Source: VYFG01 sp965203365 (GTDB lineage Bacteria; Pseudomonadota; Gammaproteobacteria; Arenicellales; Poriferihabitantaceae). From it: 64,000 bases of DNA. Where the stretch lies: the NCBI GenBank assembly GCA_965203365.1, contig OZ241878.1:1612001-1676000 (forward strand), given 5' to 3'. A program made the translations under genes and the position numbers. Positions within the stretch are counted from its first letter, which is position 1, and every line of letters begins with the position of its first letter. The notes beneath the pieces were generated by a model. It was not told the origin of the DNA. It saw nothing but the letters and a program-made list of their open reading frames with translations, and ran no database searches. Below are positions 17,842 through 27,122 of this stretch, piece by piece.

Positions 17842-19238
17842 GGGGTCGGCCCCTCGTCGGCCACTCTGACCTTGCCGTCGGCCGCGACCCGGCGCACCCT
17901 GTCGAGAAAGTCGGTGACCCAAGGATTCTGTCGGGTATGACGCAAGTGGGCATAGGTCGCAAAAACATTGCCCAGCACCAGGCCGTCATGAGTGCCATCA
18001 ATGCCATGCCCCCGGCGCACCCGATACCCATACGACACGGTCTCGTCCAGTCCATCCAGCCGGGAATAGTGGAATTCATGCGCCCGGATGGAGCCAGCAG
18101 CCCGCCAAGGGTGCTGGCCTGTCCGCTCCAAAACGACATAGCCGCGTCCGACCGGGTGCTCTTTCATGGTTACTTCTGCGGGAATGACCCCGACCATGGC
18201 GTGACGCCGGCCGGCCCAGTTGATGGCCCGGGCAAGGTACATCAGTCCGCCACATTCGGCATAGACCGGACCCCCGTCCGCCACGAACCGTCGGATGGCG
18301 GCCCGCAGTTCACCATTGCGTTCCAGATCATGTGCTTGGGTTTCGGGAAACCCACCCCCCATGAACAAGGCATCCATCTTGGGTAGTTCGGTGTCCGACA
18401 GCGTATCAAAGAACTGGAGTTCCGCCCCCTGACGCCGCATTTCATCCAGATCATCCGGATAGTAGAAACCGAACGCCCGGTCCCGGGGAATGCCGATCCT
18501 CAGGCTATGTCCGGCTGGGTCCCGGGTCATCCGGCTTTGGGGCGCCAACAGCGTCGGCGCCTGGTTTGCACAGTGCAAAAGCGCCTGCAGATCCACGCAA
18601 TCCGCCACCAGGGTCCCCAACCGCTGTAGTCTGTCCGCGGCGTCGGGGGTTTCCGACCGGGTCGTCAGCCCAAGATGCCGTTCATGGATATGGATCTCGG
18701 CACAGCGGGGAATGGCTCCCAGCACCGGCAGGTCGGTATAGGTTTCCACCGCTGCCCGAAGCTTGCCCAAGTGACGCTCCCCACGATAATTGTTCAGAAC
18801 CACCCCGGCGAAGACAAGGCCGGTCTCGAAGGACTGAATTCCCCGGATCACTGGAGCGACGCCGCGGGTCATACCCTCTACATCAACCGTCAGTAGCACC
18901 GGCGCCTGCAACAGCCGGGCCAAGGCCGCATTGCTGTTGCTCCCATGTACATCCATGCCGTCATGGAGCCCCTTGTTCCCCTCCACCAGTGAAATCGTGG
19001 CCCCTTCACTATAGGACCCAAAATGTCCCAGGATCTCGTCGGAATCCATGGTGTGAAAATCCAGATTGACACAGCTTCGTCCTGCCGCCGCCGTGAGCCA
19101 AAGTGGGTCAATGTAATCCGGGCCCTTCTTGAAAGGCTGGACCAACAGGCCTTGATCGCGCATCGTCCGGCACAGACCCAAAGTCAGCAAGGTCTTCCCA
19201 GAAGATTTTCTCGTGGCCGAGATCAGCAGACGGGCCAT
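17838..19238 (-). CDS. dsrN: DsrN, siroheme amidase (CobB/CbiA-like)
   Basis: DsrN resembles cobyrinic acid a,c-diamide synthase and amidates siroheme to the siroheme amide used by DsrAB. The 466-residue product has an N-terminal dethiobiotin-synthetase-like ATP-binding domain (ISATRKSSGKTLLTLGL, about 6-22; NKGLHDGMDVHGSNS) and a C-terminal glutaminase-like domain. The latter contains GGGFPETQAHDLE and the catalytic cysteine in VYAECGGLMYLARAI. It follows dsrP after 14 bases and overlaps dsrR. The dsr context separates it from a cobalamin-pathway CbiA. Confidence 0.93.
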   Translation of the reverse strand: MARLLISATRKSSGKTLLTLGLCRTMRDQGLLVQPFKKGPDYIDPLWLTAAAGRSCVNLDFHTMDSDEILGHFGSYSEGATISLVEGNKGLHDGMDVHGSNSNAALARLLQAPVLLTVDVEGMTRGVAPVIRGIQSFETGLVFAGVVLNNYRGERHLGKLRAAVETYTDLPVLGAIPRCAEIHIHERHLGLTTRSETPDAADRLQRLGTLVADCVDLQALLHCANQAPTLLAPQSRMTRDPAGHSLRIGIPRDRAFGFYYPDDLDEMRRQGAELQFFDTLSDTELPKMDALFMGGGFPETQAHDLERNGELRAAIRRFVADGGPVYAECGGLMYLARAINWAGRRHAMVGVIPAEVTMKEHPVGRGYVVLERTGQHPWRAAGSIRAHEFHYSRLDGLDETVSYGYRVRRGHGIDGTHDGLVLGNVFATYAHLRHTRQNPWVTDFLDRVRRVAADGKVRVADEGPTP

Positions 19239-19252
19239 GGGATCCCGGCGTT

Positions 19253-20470
19253 TCAGGCCGAAGACCGAAGGCGGCTGAAGTCCGGCAGGAAGGGGAGTAC
19301 CCTGACCAGCACCAGCACCATCCCGATGGCCAGCGCCACCCCACCGACACCCAGCAGGAACTCCGGCATCGAGGGCGTGTAGAGAGCCACGTGCCCGTCA
19401 TGAAAGGAACTCGACACCCGCTTGCCGGGGAACAGTATCAAGGGATAGGCCTGTCCGCCGATGATGGTGACATAGAGTTGGGACCAGCCGCCGACGATCG
19501 CCAGTAGGGCGGCCACGAACGGAATCGTCGACGAGTCTTTCCCATGGGGCAGGAAGACCAGCGCCAAGGGCACGAGGCCGCCGAGAATGATCTGGCCCAG
19601 CCAGAACCCGACCGTATAGCCCCCGCCGCTGAAGAGAATGAAGGTTTCCACGCCGTGATGTTCCGTCGCATACAGATTCGTCAGACGAAACGCCACCACC
19701 AAAAAAAGCTCCGTCGCAATGAAGATCCCCATCAATCGCGCAAGACGGTTCGTCAGGTCGGCGTCGGGACCATCCTCGAACCACTGACCCAGTATCAGGC
19801 TGATGACGATGAAAACCGCCGTGCCCAAGACCAGCGACAGCACAATGAAGATCGGGATCAGCATCGCGGCATCATAATATTGACGGGCCACTAGAAAACC
19901 GAAGATCCCTCCGGTGCCACTGGTCAGCACGAACCGCCATACGAAAGCCAGCAGGGCGGCATGCTTCACCTGACCGATCAGATGGCGCTGGAACAAGGTC
20001 CACAGATAGATGGTGACCACCAGCACAAAGCCTGTGTAGAGAAAAATGTTCCAGGCAAAGATGGATTTGAAGTTGTAGTGCGTCATGGCCACGATGAGTC
20101 GTTCCGGACGCCCCAGGTCGAGCACCAGCACGACCAACCCCCCCGTCAGCAGGCAGATGGACATCAGGCCCGATAATCGGGCCCAGGCACTGTATTCCCC
20201 GCGTCCGAACAGACTGCTCAGGGAAGCCACATTCAGGGCCCCGGAAGCGGACAGGATCAACCAAATGGCAAACACATGGGGGACGCCCCAAACCACCTGA
20301 TTATTCATCCCGGTGATCCAGTGGCCTTCAGTGTCCATGCGATGAGCCGCGAGATAGCCCGTCAGCATCAAGCCCAACAGCCCTGCCAGGGTCAGCCAGT
20401 AACCGATCTCACGGGCACCCAGGACCTGAAAATGACGGGTCGTTCTGGTCGCCATACCCAATCCGTTCAC
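19253..20470 (-). CDS. dsrP: DsrP, NrfD-like membrane quinol subunit
   Basis: DsrP is the integral membrane subunit of the DsrMKJOP complex and exchanges electrons with the quinone pool. The 405-residue protein has about ten hydrophobic segments, beginning YWLTLAGLLGLMLTGYLAA, and belongs to the NrfD/PsrC family. The start at 20470 overlaps the dsrO stop by 4 bases; an ATG at 20455 would also suit. It lies between dsrO and dsrN in the standard order. Confidence 0.93.
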   Translation of the reverse strand: MNGLGMATRTTRHFQVLGAREIGYWLTLAGLLGLMLTGYLAAHRMDTEGHWITGMNNQVVWGVPHVFAIWLILSASGALNVASLSSLFGRGEYSAWARLSGLMSICLLTGGLVVLVLDLGRPERLIVAMTHYNFKSIFAWNIFLYTGFVLVVTIYLWTLFQRHLIGQVKHAALLAFVWRFVLTSGTGGIFGFLVARQYYDAAMLIPIFIVLSLVLGTAVFIVISLILGQWFEDGPDADLTNRLARLMGIFIATELFLVVAFRLTNLYATEHHGVETFILFSGGGYTVGFWLGQIILGGLVPLALVFLPHGKDSSTIPFVAALLAIVGGWSQLYVTIIGGQAYPLILFPGKRVSSSFHDGHVALYTPSMPEFLLGVGGVALAIGMVLVLVRVLPFLPDFSRLRSSA

Positions 20471-21219
20471 ACGTTCCGATACCGTACGCCGGTGTTGAGA
20501 CCCAGGTCGGCCCGAACCTGACGGGACGGCGCATCGCGCAAGGTCCGGGAAAGGGCGCTGGATGCATCATTCAGGTCGCCAAACACCATGGCTCCACCGC
20601 CTTCGGACTGACAGGCTTCCACACAGGCGGGGGTTCTGCCCCGATCCACCCGGTGAATGCACAGCGTACAGCTTTCCACGGTGCCCTTGCCGCGGGGCGA
20701 ATACGGTTTCTGGTTGTGCAGGGCTTCATGCACGAAGGAACGCGCCTTGTAAGGACAGGCCATGACACAGTAGCGACAACCAATGCAGGTATGCTTGTCG
20801 ACCAATACCACCCCGTCCTCCCGCCGAAACGATGACCCGGTGGGGCAAACATCCACACAAGGAGGATGTTCACAATGCTGGCACAACATGGGCAGCGAGG
20901 TTTCATGTCCGGTCTGCTCATCGACCAGCTCCATCTTGCGGATCCACTGCGGGTCCGTCAGAGGACGATCGAACCCGGTCAGATTGTGCTCTTCATTGCA
21001 GGCCGTCACGCAGGCCTGACATTCACGGTGGCACTTGTCGGTATCAATCAGCAAGCCCCAACGGGTCAGACTGCTGACGACTTCGTCGTCATTCTTGGCC
21101 AGAGCCAGTTCGATGAGGTGAAAGCCCCCCCCCAGCGCCGCCACGCCAGCCGCCCCGGTCAGAAACTGCCGCCGGGCCGGGGATTCGATCGCGTCCGAAC
21201 GGTTGGGCATGGTCGCCAT
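20467..21219 (-). CDS. dsrO: DsrO, periplasmic ferredoxin-like iron-sulfur subunit
   Basis: DsrO carries electrons between DsrJ and DsrP in the DsrMKJOP complex. A twin-arginine signal (RRQFLTGAAGVAALGGG) directs export. Cysteine clusters typical of 4x[4Fe-4S] NrfC-type proteins follow: CHRECQACVTACNEEH, CQHCEHPPCVDVCPTG, CIGCRYCVMACPYKA and CTLCIHRVDRG with a further downstream Cys. The frame is open to 21348, but ATG 21219, overlapping the dsrJ stop by one base, is the sensible start and gives 250 residues. Confidence 0.94.
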   Translation of the reverse strand: MATMPNRSDAIESPARRQFLTGAAGVAALGGGFHLIELALAKNDDEVVSSLTRWGLLIDTDKCHRECQACVTACNEEHNLTGFDRPLTDPQWIRKMELVDEQTGHETSLPMLCQHCEHPPCVDVCPTGSSFRREDGVVLVDKHTCIGCRYCVMACPYKARSFVHEALHNQKPYSPRGKGTVESCTLCIHRVDRGRTPACVEACQSEGGGAMVFGDLNDASSALSRTLRDAPSRQVRADLGLNTGVRYRNV

Positions 21220-21683
21220 CAGTCCACTGCCTGCAGGCGGATTGAGGGATCTCGATAGAACATCACACTGAGCCGATCGCCGATATGGACAGCGGACCTC
21301 GCTGCATTGCCGTGGGCCGTGCCACTGTCCGGGGTTGTCGCATGACATTCAAAGCAGTCCATCTGCACGCTGGTATAGGTGTGACACACCTCACAGAACT
21401 GGTCCGGCGCATCCACCGGAATGAACCCGCCCTCAAGATTGCGCTGGACATGACAATCCACGCATCCCACCAGACTGAATCGCGGAGTGCGGATCCCCTG
21501 GTGCACTGTAAGGTCTCGCTGGTGCAGCAGGAACTTCATGTGATCCCTTCGCATCACCTCCGTCGGCGCGACGCAGGCATCGCCCTGGCCACGGGGCAGG
21601 GCCGGCCGGTCCGCCGATACGGTCATCGGGGTCAATCCCATCGTCAAGACGAGGGCCGCAATGAGCATCCGTCGGTCCATCAA
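21219..21683 (-). CDS. dsrJ: DsrJ, periplasmic triheme cytochrome c
   Basis: DsrJ is the triheme cytochrome of DsrMKJOP and is thought to handle sulfur or electrons at the periplasmic face. The 154-residue protein has a signal peptide ending near VSA (about residue 24). Exactly three heme-binding sites are present: CVDCH (74-78), CEVCH (97-101) and CFECH (110-114). A free Cys37 lies before the hemes and could be the unusual distal ligand described for one heme of this family. The gene follows dsrL after 14 bases and precedes dsrO with a one-base overlap. Confidence 0.94.
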   Translation of the reverse strand: MMDRRMLIAALVLTMGLTPMTVSADRPALPRGQGDACVAPTEVMRRDHMKFLLHQRDLTVHQGIRTPRFSLVGCVDCHVQRNLEGGFIPVDAPDQFCEVCHTYTSVQMDCFECHATTPDSGTAHGNAARSAVHIGDRLSVMFYRDPSIRLQAVD

Positions 21684-21697
21684 AACCGACGATCCGC

Positions 21698-23650
21698 CTA
21701 TTCCCCCATGCCCATGTCGATGTAGCCGGTAGGGCAGACATCAGCACAGATATGGCATCCAATACACCGGGTGTAATCCGTATCCACGTATCGACCGGTA
21801 GTGGACTGATCCTTTTTCACTCGAAAAACGGCATCCTGCGGGCAATAAATCACGCAATTGTCACACTCAAAGCACATCCCGCAACTCATGCAGCGTTCGG
21901 CTTCCTTGCGGGCCGTTTCCGCATCAAAGCCCACATGGCGCTCGGCAAAATGCCCCAGCACTTCTTCAGCGTCAGGGCCGTGACTTTTTCGCTGGTTTCT
22001 GGGCGTATAGGCAAAGTGTCCCAGAAAGAGCTCGGAGGAAGGGATCACCTCATGCGCACTTCGGTCTTCATAATTGTGAATCGCGAAACGAGCCGCATCG
22101 GTCCCCCAGGCAGCCTGGTGATCGTAGCCTTCCGGCTCCAGGTTGGATTCCCGCAACTTTTGCATCAGGTTGAAATGATGCACATCCACCTTGGGTCGCT
22201 TGACGACGTCTTCCCCCCGCAAGTAGCGGTCCATACTGTCGGCCGCAATGGCGGCCTGTCCGATAGCCGTGGTGAGCAGGTGCGGCCGAACGATATCCCC
22301 CGCCACAAAATGGCCTTTTCTCTGGGGATGCTGATAAAACGGGTCCGCCTCAATGAACCCTCGTCCATTACCGATGTCTTCGAGACCGCTCAGATCCCCG
22401 CCCTGACCGATGGCGGAGACAATCAGGTCACATTCCAACTCGAAATCGGTGCCTTCGACGGCCACGGGTCGACCATCGGCCTCAATCCGGCATTCGGCCA
22501 GGCGCAGTGCCGTGGCCCGGCCCTCTTCGTTCTGAACCACGGCCACCGGGATCACCCCATAGCGGATATCCACCCCTTCTTGCAAGGCATCGTCGACTTC
22601 ATGATCCGCAGCGGTCATGTTTTCCCGGGGGAAGAGGGAGGTCAGGGTGACGTCCGCCCCCTCGCGCATGGCGGCATAAGCCGAGTCATGTGCCACATAG
22701 CCACCGATCACCGCTTCGGGGCGAAAGGACTTGTTGATGTTCTTGATCTTGCCGAGACGGCGGGCGACCGACACCACATCGATGGAGGTGTCTCCACCGC
22801 CCACACAGACGACCCGATCGGTGGTGGTCTGGAGCTTGCCTTGGTTGAAGGCTTCCAGGAACTTCACACCACTGACACAGTTGGGGGCATCTGAGCCCGG
22901 AATCGGCAGGGGCCGACCCGTCTGGCAGCCGATACACCATATCAGAGCATCGAACTCGTTTTCGATCGCCTGGACCGACACATCGGTGCCAACCCGGACG
23001 CCGGTGCGCACGTCAATGCCTCCCATATCCAAAATCCGCTGGATCTCATGATCCAGATAGTCTCGCGGGGTTCGGTAGCCGGGAATCCCATAACGCATCA
23101 TTCCGCCTAGTTGGTCCTGCAGTTCGAAAATAGTGCTGCCGTGTCCCTTGCGACGAAGCTGATAGGCGGCAGCCAGGCCCGCCGGTCCTCCACCGATGAT
23201 CGCGACTCGCTGTGTACCCAATTCCGGGGCGTCAAAGGCATATTTCTGCTCATAGGCATGATCACCAATGAACTGCTCCACGGCATTGATCCCCACAAAG
23301 TCTTCCACGTCATTGCGATTGCACCCATCTTCGCAGGGGGCCGGGCAGACCCGCCCCATCATGGCAGGAAACGGATTGGCATCCGTGCTGCGACGGAAGG
23401 CATATTCCTCCCACTCCATCCCGGGCGGTGGTTTCTCAATACCACGGACGATCTGCAACCAACCGCGGATATCCTCACCCGAGGGACAGCTTCCCTGACA
23501 GGGTGGGGTACGATGCACATAAGTCGGACACTTGTGCGAATGATCGGCACTGAAGATGGCTTCCTGCCAGTCGTTCCAACGGCTCTCACCATCCTGAAAG
23601 GCGCGGAAGGTCAGCTTCTGATCCGATTGGGGTTCGATATGTTCAGACAT
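21698..23650 (-). CDS. dsrL: DsrL, iron-sulfur flavoprotein NAD(P)H oxidoreductase
   Basis: DsrL links DsrAB to NAD(P)+ in oxidative sulfur metabolism. The 650-residue protein resembles the GltD small subunit of glutamate synthase. Visible parts are an N-terminal Fe-S region (CPTYVHRTPPCQGSCPSG), FAD binding at IGGGPAGLAAAYQLRRKG, NAD(P) binding at CVGGGDTSIDVVSVARR, and a C-terminal ferredoxin-like domain with CMSCGMCFECDNCVIYCP and CIGCHICADVCPTG. The 75-base gap before it, after dsrK, contains GGAG near the start. DsrL together with DsrEFH indicates the oxidative direction of the pathway. Confidence 0.95.
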   Translation of the reverse strand: MSEHIEPQSDQKLTFRAFQDGESRWNDWQEAIFSADHSHKCPTYVHRTPPCQGSCPSGEDIRGWLQIVRGIEKPPPGMEWEEYAFRRSTDANPFPAMMGRVCPAPCEDGCNRNDVEDFVGINAVEQFIGDHAYEQKYAFDAPELGTQRVAIIGGGPAGLAAAYQLRRKGHGSTIFELQDQLGGMMRYGIPGYRTPRDYLDHEIQRILDMGGIDVRTGVRVGTDVSVQAIENEFDALIWCIGCQTGRPLPIPGSDAPNCVSGVKFLEAFNQGKLQTTTDRVVCVGGGDTSIDVVSVARRLGKIKNINKSFRPEAVIGGYVAHDSAYAAMREGADVTLTSLFPRENMTAADHEVDDALQEGVDIRYGVIPVAVVQNEEGRATALRLAECRIEADGRPVAVEGTDFELECDLIVSAIGQGGDLSGLEDIGNGRGFIEADPFYQHPQRKGHFVAGDIVRPHLLTTAIGQAAIAADSMDRYLRGEDVVKRPKVDVHHFNLMQKLRESNLEPEGYDHQAAWGTDAARFAIHNYEDRSAHEVIPSSELFLGHFAYTPRNQRKSHGPDAEEVLGHFAERHVGFDAETARKEAERCMSCGMCFECDNCVIYCPQDAVFRVKKDQSTTGRYVDTDYTRCIGCHICADVCPTGYIDMGMGE

Positions 23651-23725
23651 AAGGTTGGAGTCTCCATGGATAGAGGATAGAGACGCGAGGCGTCCGTGGC
23701 AGAACCGGGTCCGGGCTGGCCACCC

Positions 23726-25222
23726 TCATCCTTCCCGGCCCAATTCCAGCGCATCACCTACCAGTTGATGGACGCTGATCACCATGTCCATCTCCTGGCC
23801 GTAGAGGGGCAGCACTTTGGTGAACTGGCTCTTGCAGATGGCACAAATCGCAGCCATATGCGTGACGCCATGATCGGTCATCACCTCATGCAAGGCCTGC
23901 ATTCGGGGCAAGGCGCCCTTGACCCGCAATTCCACCAGATCATCGGTCAACAGGCCCCCTCCCCCCCCACAGCAATAGGTCCCTTCCTGGATGGTTTCCT
24001 GACGCATATCCACAAAATGATTGCAGGCCGCCTTGATGATTTCCCTCGGCAACACGAACTGACCACCTGGCATGGGACCCATTCGGCTGGCCCGGGAAAC
24101 GTTGCAGGAGTCATGAAACGTGACCACCTTGTCGTCATTGGCTTCCTTGCGGAACCGCAGAGCACCCTGCTGGATCAGATCATAGGTCGCCTCGCAGATA
24201 TGCTGTGGAACCGGGTAGTTCGTATCGAGAAAATCAAACGGACCGATCAAGGTGTTCCAGAAACTGTAGGCCACTCGCCAGGCATGACCGCATTCGCCGA
24301 TGATGATCCGCTTCACCTCCAACTCCTGAGCCGCCTCCCGGATACGCATGGCCACACGCTGCATGTTGCCCTGACTGCCGATGAACAGACCGAAGTTGGC
24401 CGCTTCCGAGGCATGTGAACTCAGGGTCCAGCGGATGCCCGCCTGATGGAACACCTTGGCATAGCCGATCAAACCATCCACATGGGGTTCGGCGAAAAAA
24501 TCGGCCGAGGGCGTGACCAAGAGAACTTCGGCTCCCTCTTCGTCCAGGGGAAAACGGACATCGACATCCGTATCTTCCTTGACTTCTTCCTCCAGCCCTT
24601 CCAGCGTATCGGCCAAGGCCGGTTCCGGCAGGCCAAGATTGTTGCCGATGCGAAAGACCTTGCCGATGATTTCATTGGAATACTTCTGTCCGATGCCCAC
24701 GCTGTTCAGGATTTCCCGCCCAGCCATGGTAATTTCGGCCGTATCAATCCCATAGGGACAGTAGACCGAACAGCGTCGACATTCGGAGCACTGGTGATAG
24801 TAGCTGTACCAATCCTGCAACACCTCTTCGGTCAGATCCACGGCCCCGACCAGCTTCGGGAAGTGCTTGCCAGCCCAGGTAAAATAGCGCCGGTAGACCT
24901 TGCGCATCAGATCCTGTCGGGCCACGGGCATGTTCTTCGGATCGGCCGTGCCCAGATAGTAATGACACTTGTCAGTACAGGCACCACATTTTACGCAGGC
25001 ATCCAGGAAGACCGACAAGGCACGGGATTGGCCCAGCAATTCGCCCATCTTGCCAATGGCCCGGTCATGCCAGTCTTCCACCAATTGTCCGGGAAAACCG
25101 AGTGGTTCCTGGTGGTCGGCCTTGGCTACAAACGGCTTGCTGTGTGCCATGACATTGGCCTGTAAGGCCGGAGTTCGGGGCACCTGGGTTAGGACAGGAA
25201 TGTCGAATTCGACCTTGGCCAA
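23726..25222 (-). CDS. dsrK: DsrK, HdrD-like catalytic subunit
   Basis: DsrK is the cytoplasmic subunit of DsrMKJOP thought to act on the DsrC disulfide or trisulfide. The 498-residue product has two ferredoxin-type cysteine sets, CVKCGACTDKCHYY and CSECRRCSVYCPYG. It also has the heterodisulfide-reductase CCG-type sites, including GECGHAW, HDSCNVSRASRMG and CCGGGGGLLTDDL, that hold the special cubane cluster. It follows dsrM by only 2 bases, so translation is probably coupled. Confidence 0.95.
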   Translation of the reverse strand: MAKVEFDIPVLTQVPRTPALQANVMAHSKPFVAKADHQEPLGFPGQLVEDWHDRAIGKMGELLGQSRALSVFLDACVKCGACTDKCHYYLGTADPKNMPVARQDLMRKVYRRYFTWAGKHFPKLVGAVDLTEEVLQDWYSYYHQCSECRRCSVYCPYGIDTAEITMAGREILNSVGIGQKYSNEIIGKVFRIGNNLGLPEPALADTLEGLEEEVKEDTDVDVRFPLDEEGAEVLLVTPSADFFAEPHVDGLIGYAKVFHQAGIRWTLSSHASEAANFGLFIGSQGNMQRVAMRIREAAQELEVKRIIIGECGHAWRVAYSFWNTLIGPFDFLDTNYPVPQHICEATYDLIQQGALRFRKEANDDKVVTFHDSCNVSRASRMGPMPGGQFVLPREIIKAACNHFVDMRQETIQEGTYCCGGGGGLLTDDLVELRVKGALPRMQALHEVMTDHGVTHMAAICAICKSQFTKVLPLYGQEMDMVISVHQLVGDALELGREG

Positions 25223-25224
25223 CG

Positions 25225-25938
25225 TCAGGCTCCTCCGGCAAGGTATCGCCGCTCCCTGGGATTGTCTACCTGGTTGCGGGTCGGACTGAAAAAGACCCCG
25301 GGCGCGTGCAGCAGCTTGCTGACCGGAAAAACGAACATCAGACCGATCACGAGGAGCAGATGCACCACCAGCAAGGGATCAGCCGGCAACGGCTCCAGAT
25401 GGAATCGCAACAGACCCTGCACAAAGACCTTGAGCGCGACAATGTCGGTATGCCAGACATATCGAATCAGCAGTCCCGTCCCGCCAATGCCCACCAGCAG
25501 GGCCAGCATCAAATGGTCCGAGAGGGAGGAAATATACCGAACACGATCCACCAGGACACGGCGGGCCCACAGGCCTAGCAGGCCGAACACCATCGCGTAA
25601 CTGCCATAGAGTCCGGCAGACTGCACCCAGCCGACCCAATGCCAGACGGGGTCGGTGAAATACCGAAGATGTCGCATTAGAACGAGGAGCAGGCCCACAT
25701 GGAACAGCCAGCCGAACAGCCAAGTCCACAGGCTTGACTTGAATAGGCTTTCAAAAAGAACCACCTCCCGCAACATGCGAAACACGACGCCAGTGCGGGT
25801 GACCGGTGCGGGGGTCGTGGGGATCTTCAGTGAGGCCGGGGTGCGCACATACTGGACGATCTTGCGCACCAAGCCCACCAGAAGCGTCACCGTGGCCAGA
25901 TAAAACAGTCCAGCAACGGTTGCCGTCAGAACCGGCAT
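25225..25938 (-). CDS. dsrM: DsrM, NarI-like cytochrome b membrane subunit
   Basis: DsrM is the heme b membrane anchor of DsrK and passes electrons to or from quinones. About 237 residues from ATG 25938 (MPVLTATVAGLFYLATV), with five or six hydrophobic segments and several histidines in them (for example FHVGLLLVLMRHLRYF), as in the NarI gamma-subunit family. The frame is open to 25971, adding 11 residues before the first membrane helix. It lies between dsrC and dsrK in the standard order. Confidence 0.93.
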   Translation of the reverse strand: MPVLTATVAGLFYLATVTLLVGLVRKIVQYVRTPASLKIPTTPAPVTRTGVVFRMLREVVLFESLFKSSLWTWLFGWLFHVGLLLVLMRHLRYFTDPVWHWVGWVQSAGLYGSYAMVFGLLGLWARRVLVDRVRYISSLSDHLMLALLVGIGGTGLLIRYVWHTDIVALKVFVQGLLRFHLEPLPADPLLVVHLLLVIGLMFVFPVSKLLHAPGVFFSPTRNQVDNPRERRYLAGGA

Positions 25939-25982
25939 GGCATCCTCAACCTGCCCAGATGGCCGAAGCACTCGTCTCCTGA

Positions 25983-26315
25983 CTAGACACAGCCAGTGGG
26001 TTTCGGCAATCCGGCGTATTTGCAGGCCTGCTTCGCCGGGCCGTAGGGAAAGAGCTCATATAGGTACTTGCTGTTGCCCTTTTCCTTGCCAAGGCGCTTG
26101 CCAATGGCCTTGGTCAACACCCGGACCGCCGGCGCGATCTGATACTCCTCGTAATACTCCCGAAGAAAATTCACCACCTCCCAGTGATTGTCACTGAGGT
26201 CACAGCCGTCCTCTTTGGCCATGGCTTCCGCCAGTTCCTGGCTCCAGTCACTCAGGTTGGCGAGATAGCCCTCCTCGTCAGTTTCGAAGGTCTTGCCGTT
26301 AATTTCAATGCTCAT
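25983..26315 (-). CDS. dsrC: DsrC, sulfur carrier protein
   Basis: DsrC carries sulfur as a trisulfide or persulfide between DsrEFH, DsrAB and DsrK. The 110-residue protein shows the complete functional C-terminus: YGPAKQACKYAGLPKPTGCV, with CysA at 98 and CysB at 109, the penultimate residue. This distinguishes true DsrC from TusE (CysB only) and from the cysteine-free paralogue at 32816. The helix-turn-helix-like fold of the family is indicated by SDNHWEVVNFLREYYEEYQI. The gene lies 45 bases after dsrH. Confidence 0.97.
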   Translation of the reverse strand: MSIEINGKTFETDEEGYLANLSDWSQELAEAMAKEDGCDLSDNHWEVVNFLREYYEEYQIAPAVRVLTKAIGKRLGKEKGNSKYLYELFPYGPAKQACKYAGLPKPTGCV

Positions 26316-26360
26316 TTGCTTGACTCCACAATGATATGGAATGGATAGGTAGTTCGTGCA

Positions 26361-26678
26361 TTACATCCAGGATTGCACCTTGGAAGATTCCGCCGCCAGG
26401 CGAACAAAGCCGTCATAGTCCACGACATCGATTCCGTCGATGAGTTCATCCTCACGGATACCGCGCGCCTTTAAATCAGGTCCCAGTACGGATATCAAAC
26501 GGTCCTGCAGGGCACGGACCAGACTGTCGGCTACCTTGGCTCCGGCAACCGCCGCATACACGCCATCTTCGATCAACAGGACATGACTGCCCGCCTGCGA
26601 CAGTCGAAGACAAGTAGCGAGGCTGTTTTTCTCAAAGGGTGACTTGTTCACCGTATGCAGGACCCGGCTCATGATCAA
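26361..26678 (-). CDS. dsrH: DsrH, subunit of the DsrEFH sulfurtransferase
   Basis: DsrH is the TusB-like subunit of the hexameric DsrEFH complex, which passes sulfur to DsrC. The 105-residue product contains LHTVNKSPFEKNSLATCLRL and VLLIEDGVYAAV, hallmarks of the DsrH/TusB family. The start at 26678 overlaps the dsrF stop by 4 bases; ATG 26672 (MSRVLHTVNK) is an equally good start. It lies between dsrF and dsrC. Confidence 0.94.
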   Translation of the reverse strand: MIMSRVLHTVNKSPFEKNSLATCLRLSQAGSHVLLIEDGVYAAVAGAKVADSLVRALQDRLISVLGPDLKARGIREDELIDGIDVVDYDGFVRLAAESSKVQSWM

Positions 26679-27106
26679 AAATTCAGGATGACGTCAGATT
26701 GGTCAATGATGTCGCTGAGTTCGGCTTCGCTGACGACTCGGATCAGCGGCTTTTCGGCCCAGTCGTCCTCCTCGTCCTCGTAGACCAGCGGCATCAGATC
26801 CACTTCCTGCAGACCCCGCTGTTGAAGGGATTCACGTTCCACATAGATCGTCTGGACCTCATAGTCCCCCAACGCTCGATAGGTCGCACTGAAATTCTTG
26901 GTACCAATCTCTGCGGTATCCTGATGATTCTTCAGCTGATACACCCCATCATCCAAGAAGGCCATGACCACTTCCTGATCAAAGGCCGCGCCGATCAACG
27001 CCACTTCCAGTCCCTCCTGGGCAAAGATCGTGCCATGGGGGGCGTGACGGTTGATATAGAGGAATTTCTTGACGGTCGGCGGCAGGGGGGGAGAAGAATC
27101 TGGCAT
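26675..27106 (-). CDS. dsrF: DsrF, subunit of the DsrEFH sulfurtransferase
   Basis: DsrF is the TusC-like subunit of DsrEFH. ATG 27106 lies 16 bases after the dsrE stop and gives 143 residues; the frame extends to 27139, overlapping dsrE, without homology support. Family features include VKKFLYINRHAPHGTIFAQE, EVALIGAAFDQEVVMAFLDD and the C-terminal LSDIIDQSDVILNF, which is closely conserved in TusC/DsrF proteins. No conserved active cysteine is expected in this subunit. Confidence 0.94.
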   Translation of the reverse strand: MPDSSPPLPPTVKKFLYINRHAPHGTIFAQEGLEVALIGAAFDQEVVMAFLDDGVYQLKNHQDTAEIGTKNFSATYRALGDYEVQTIYVERESLQQRGLQEVDLMPLVYEDEEDDWAEKPLIRVVSEAELSDIIDQSDVILNF

Positions 27107-27122
27107 CACGGTAAGGCCTGAA

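Noticed and set aside
21752..22894. 380-codon plus-strand frame
   Set aside because: It lies entirely antisense to dsrL and shows no protein family; a shadow frame.
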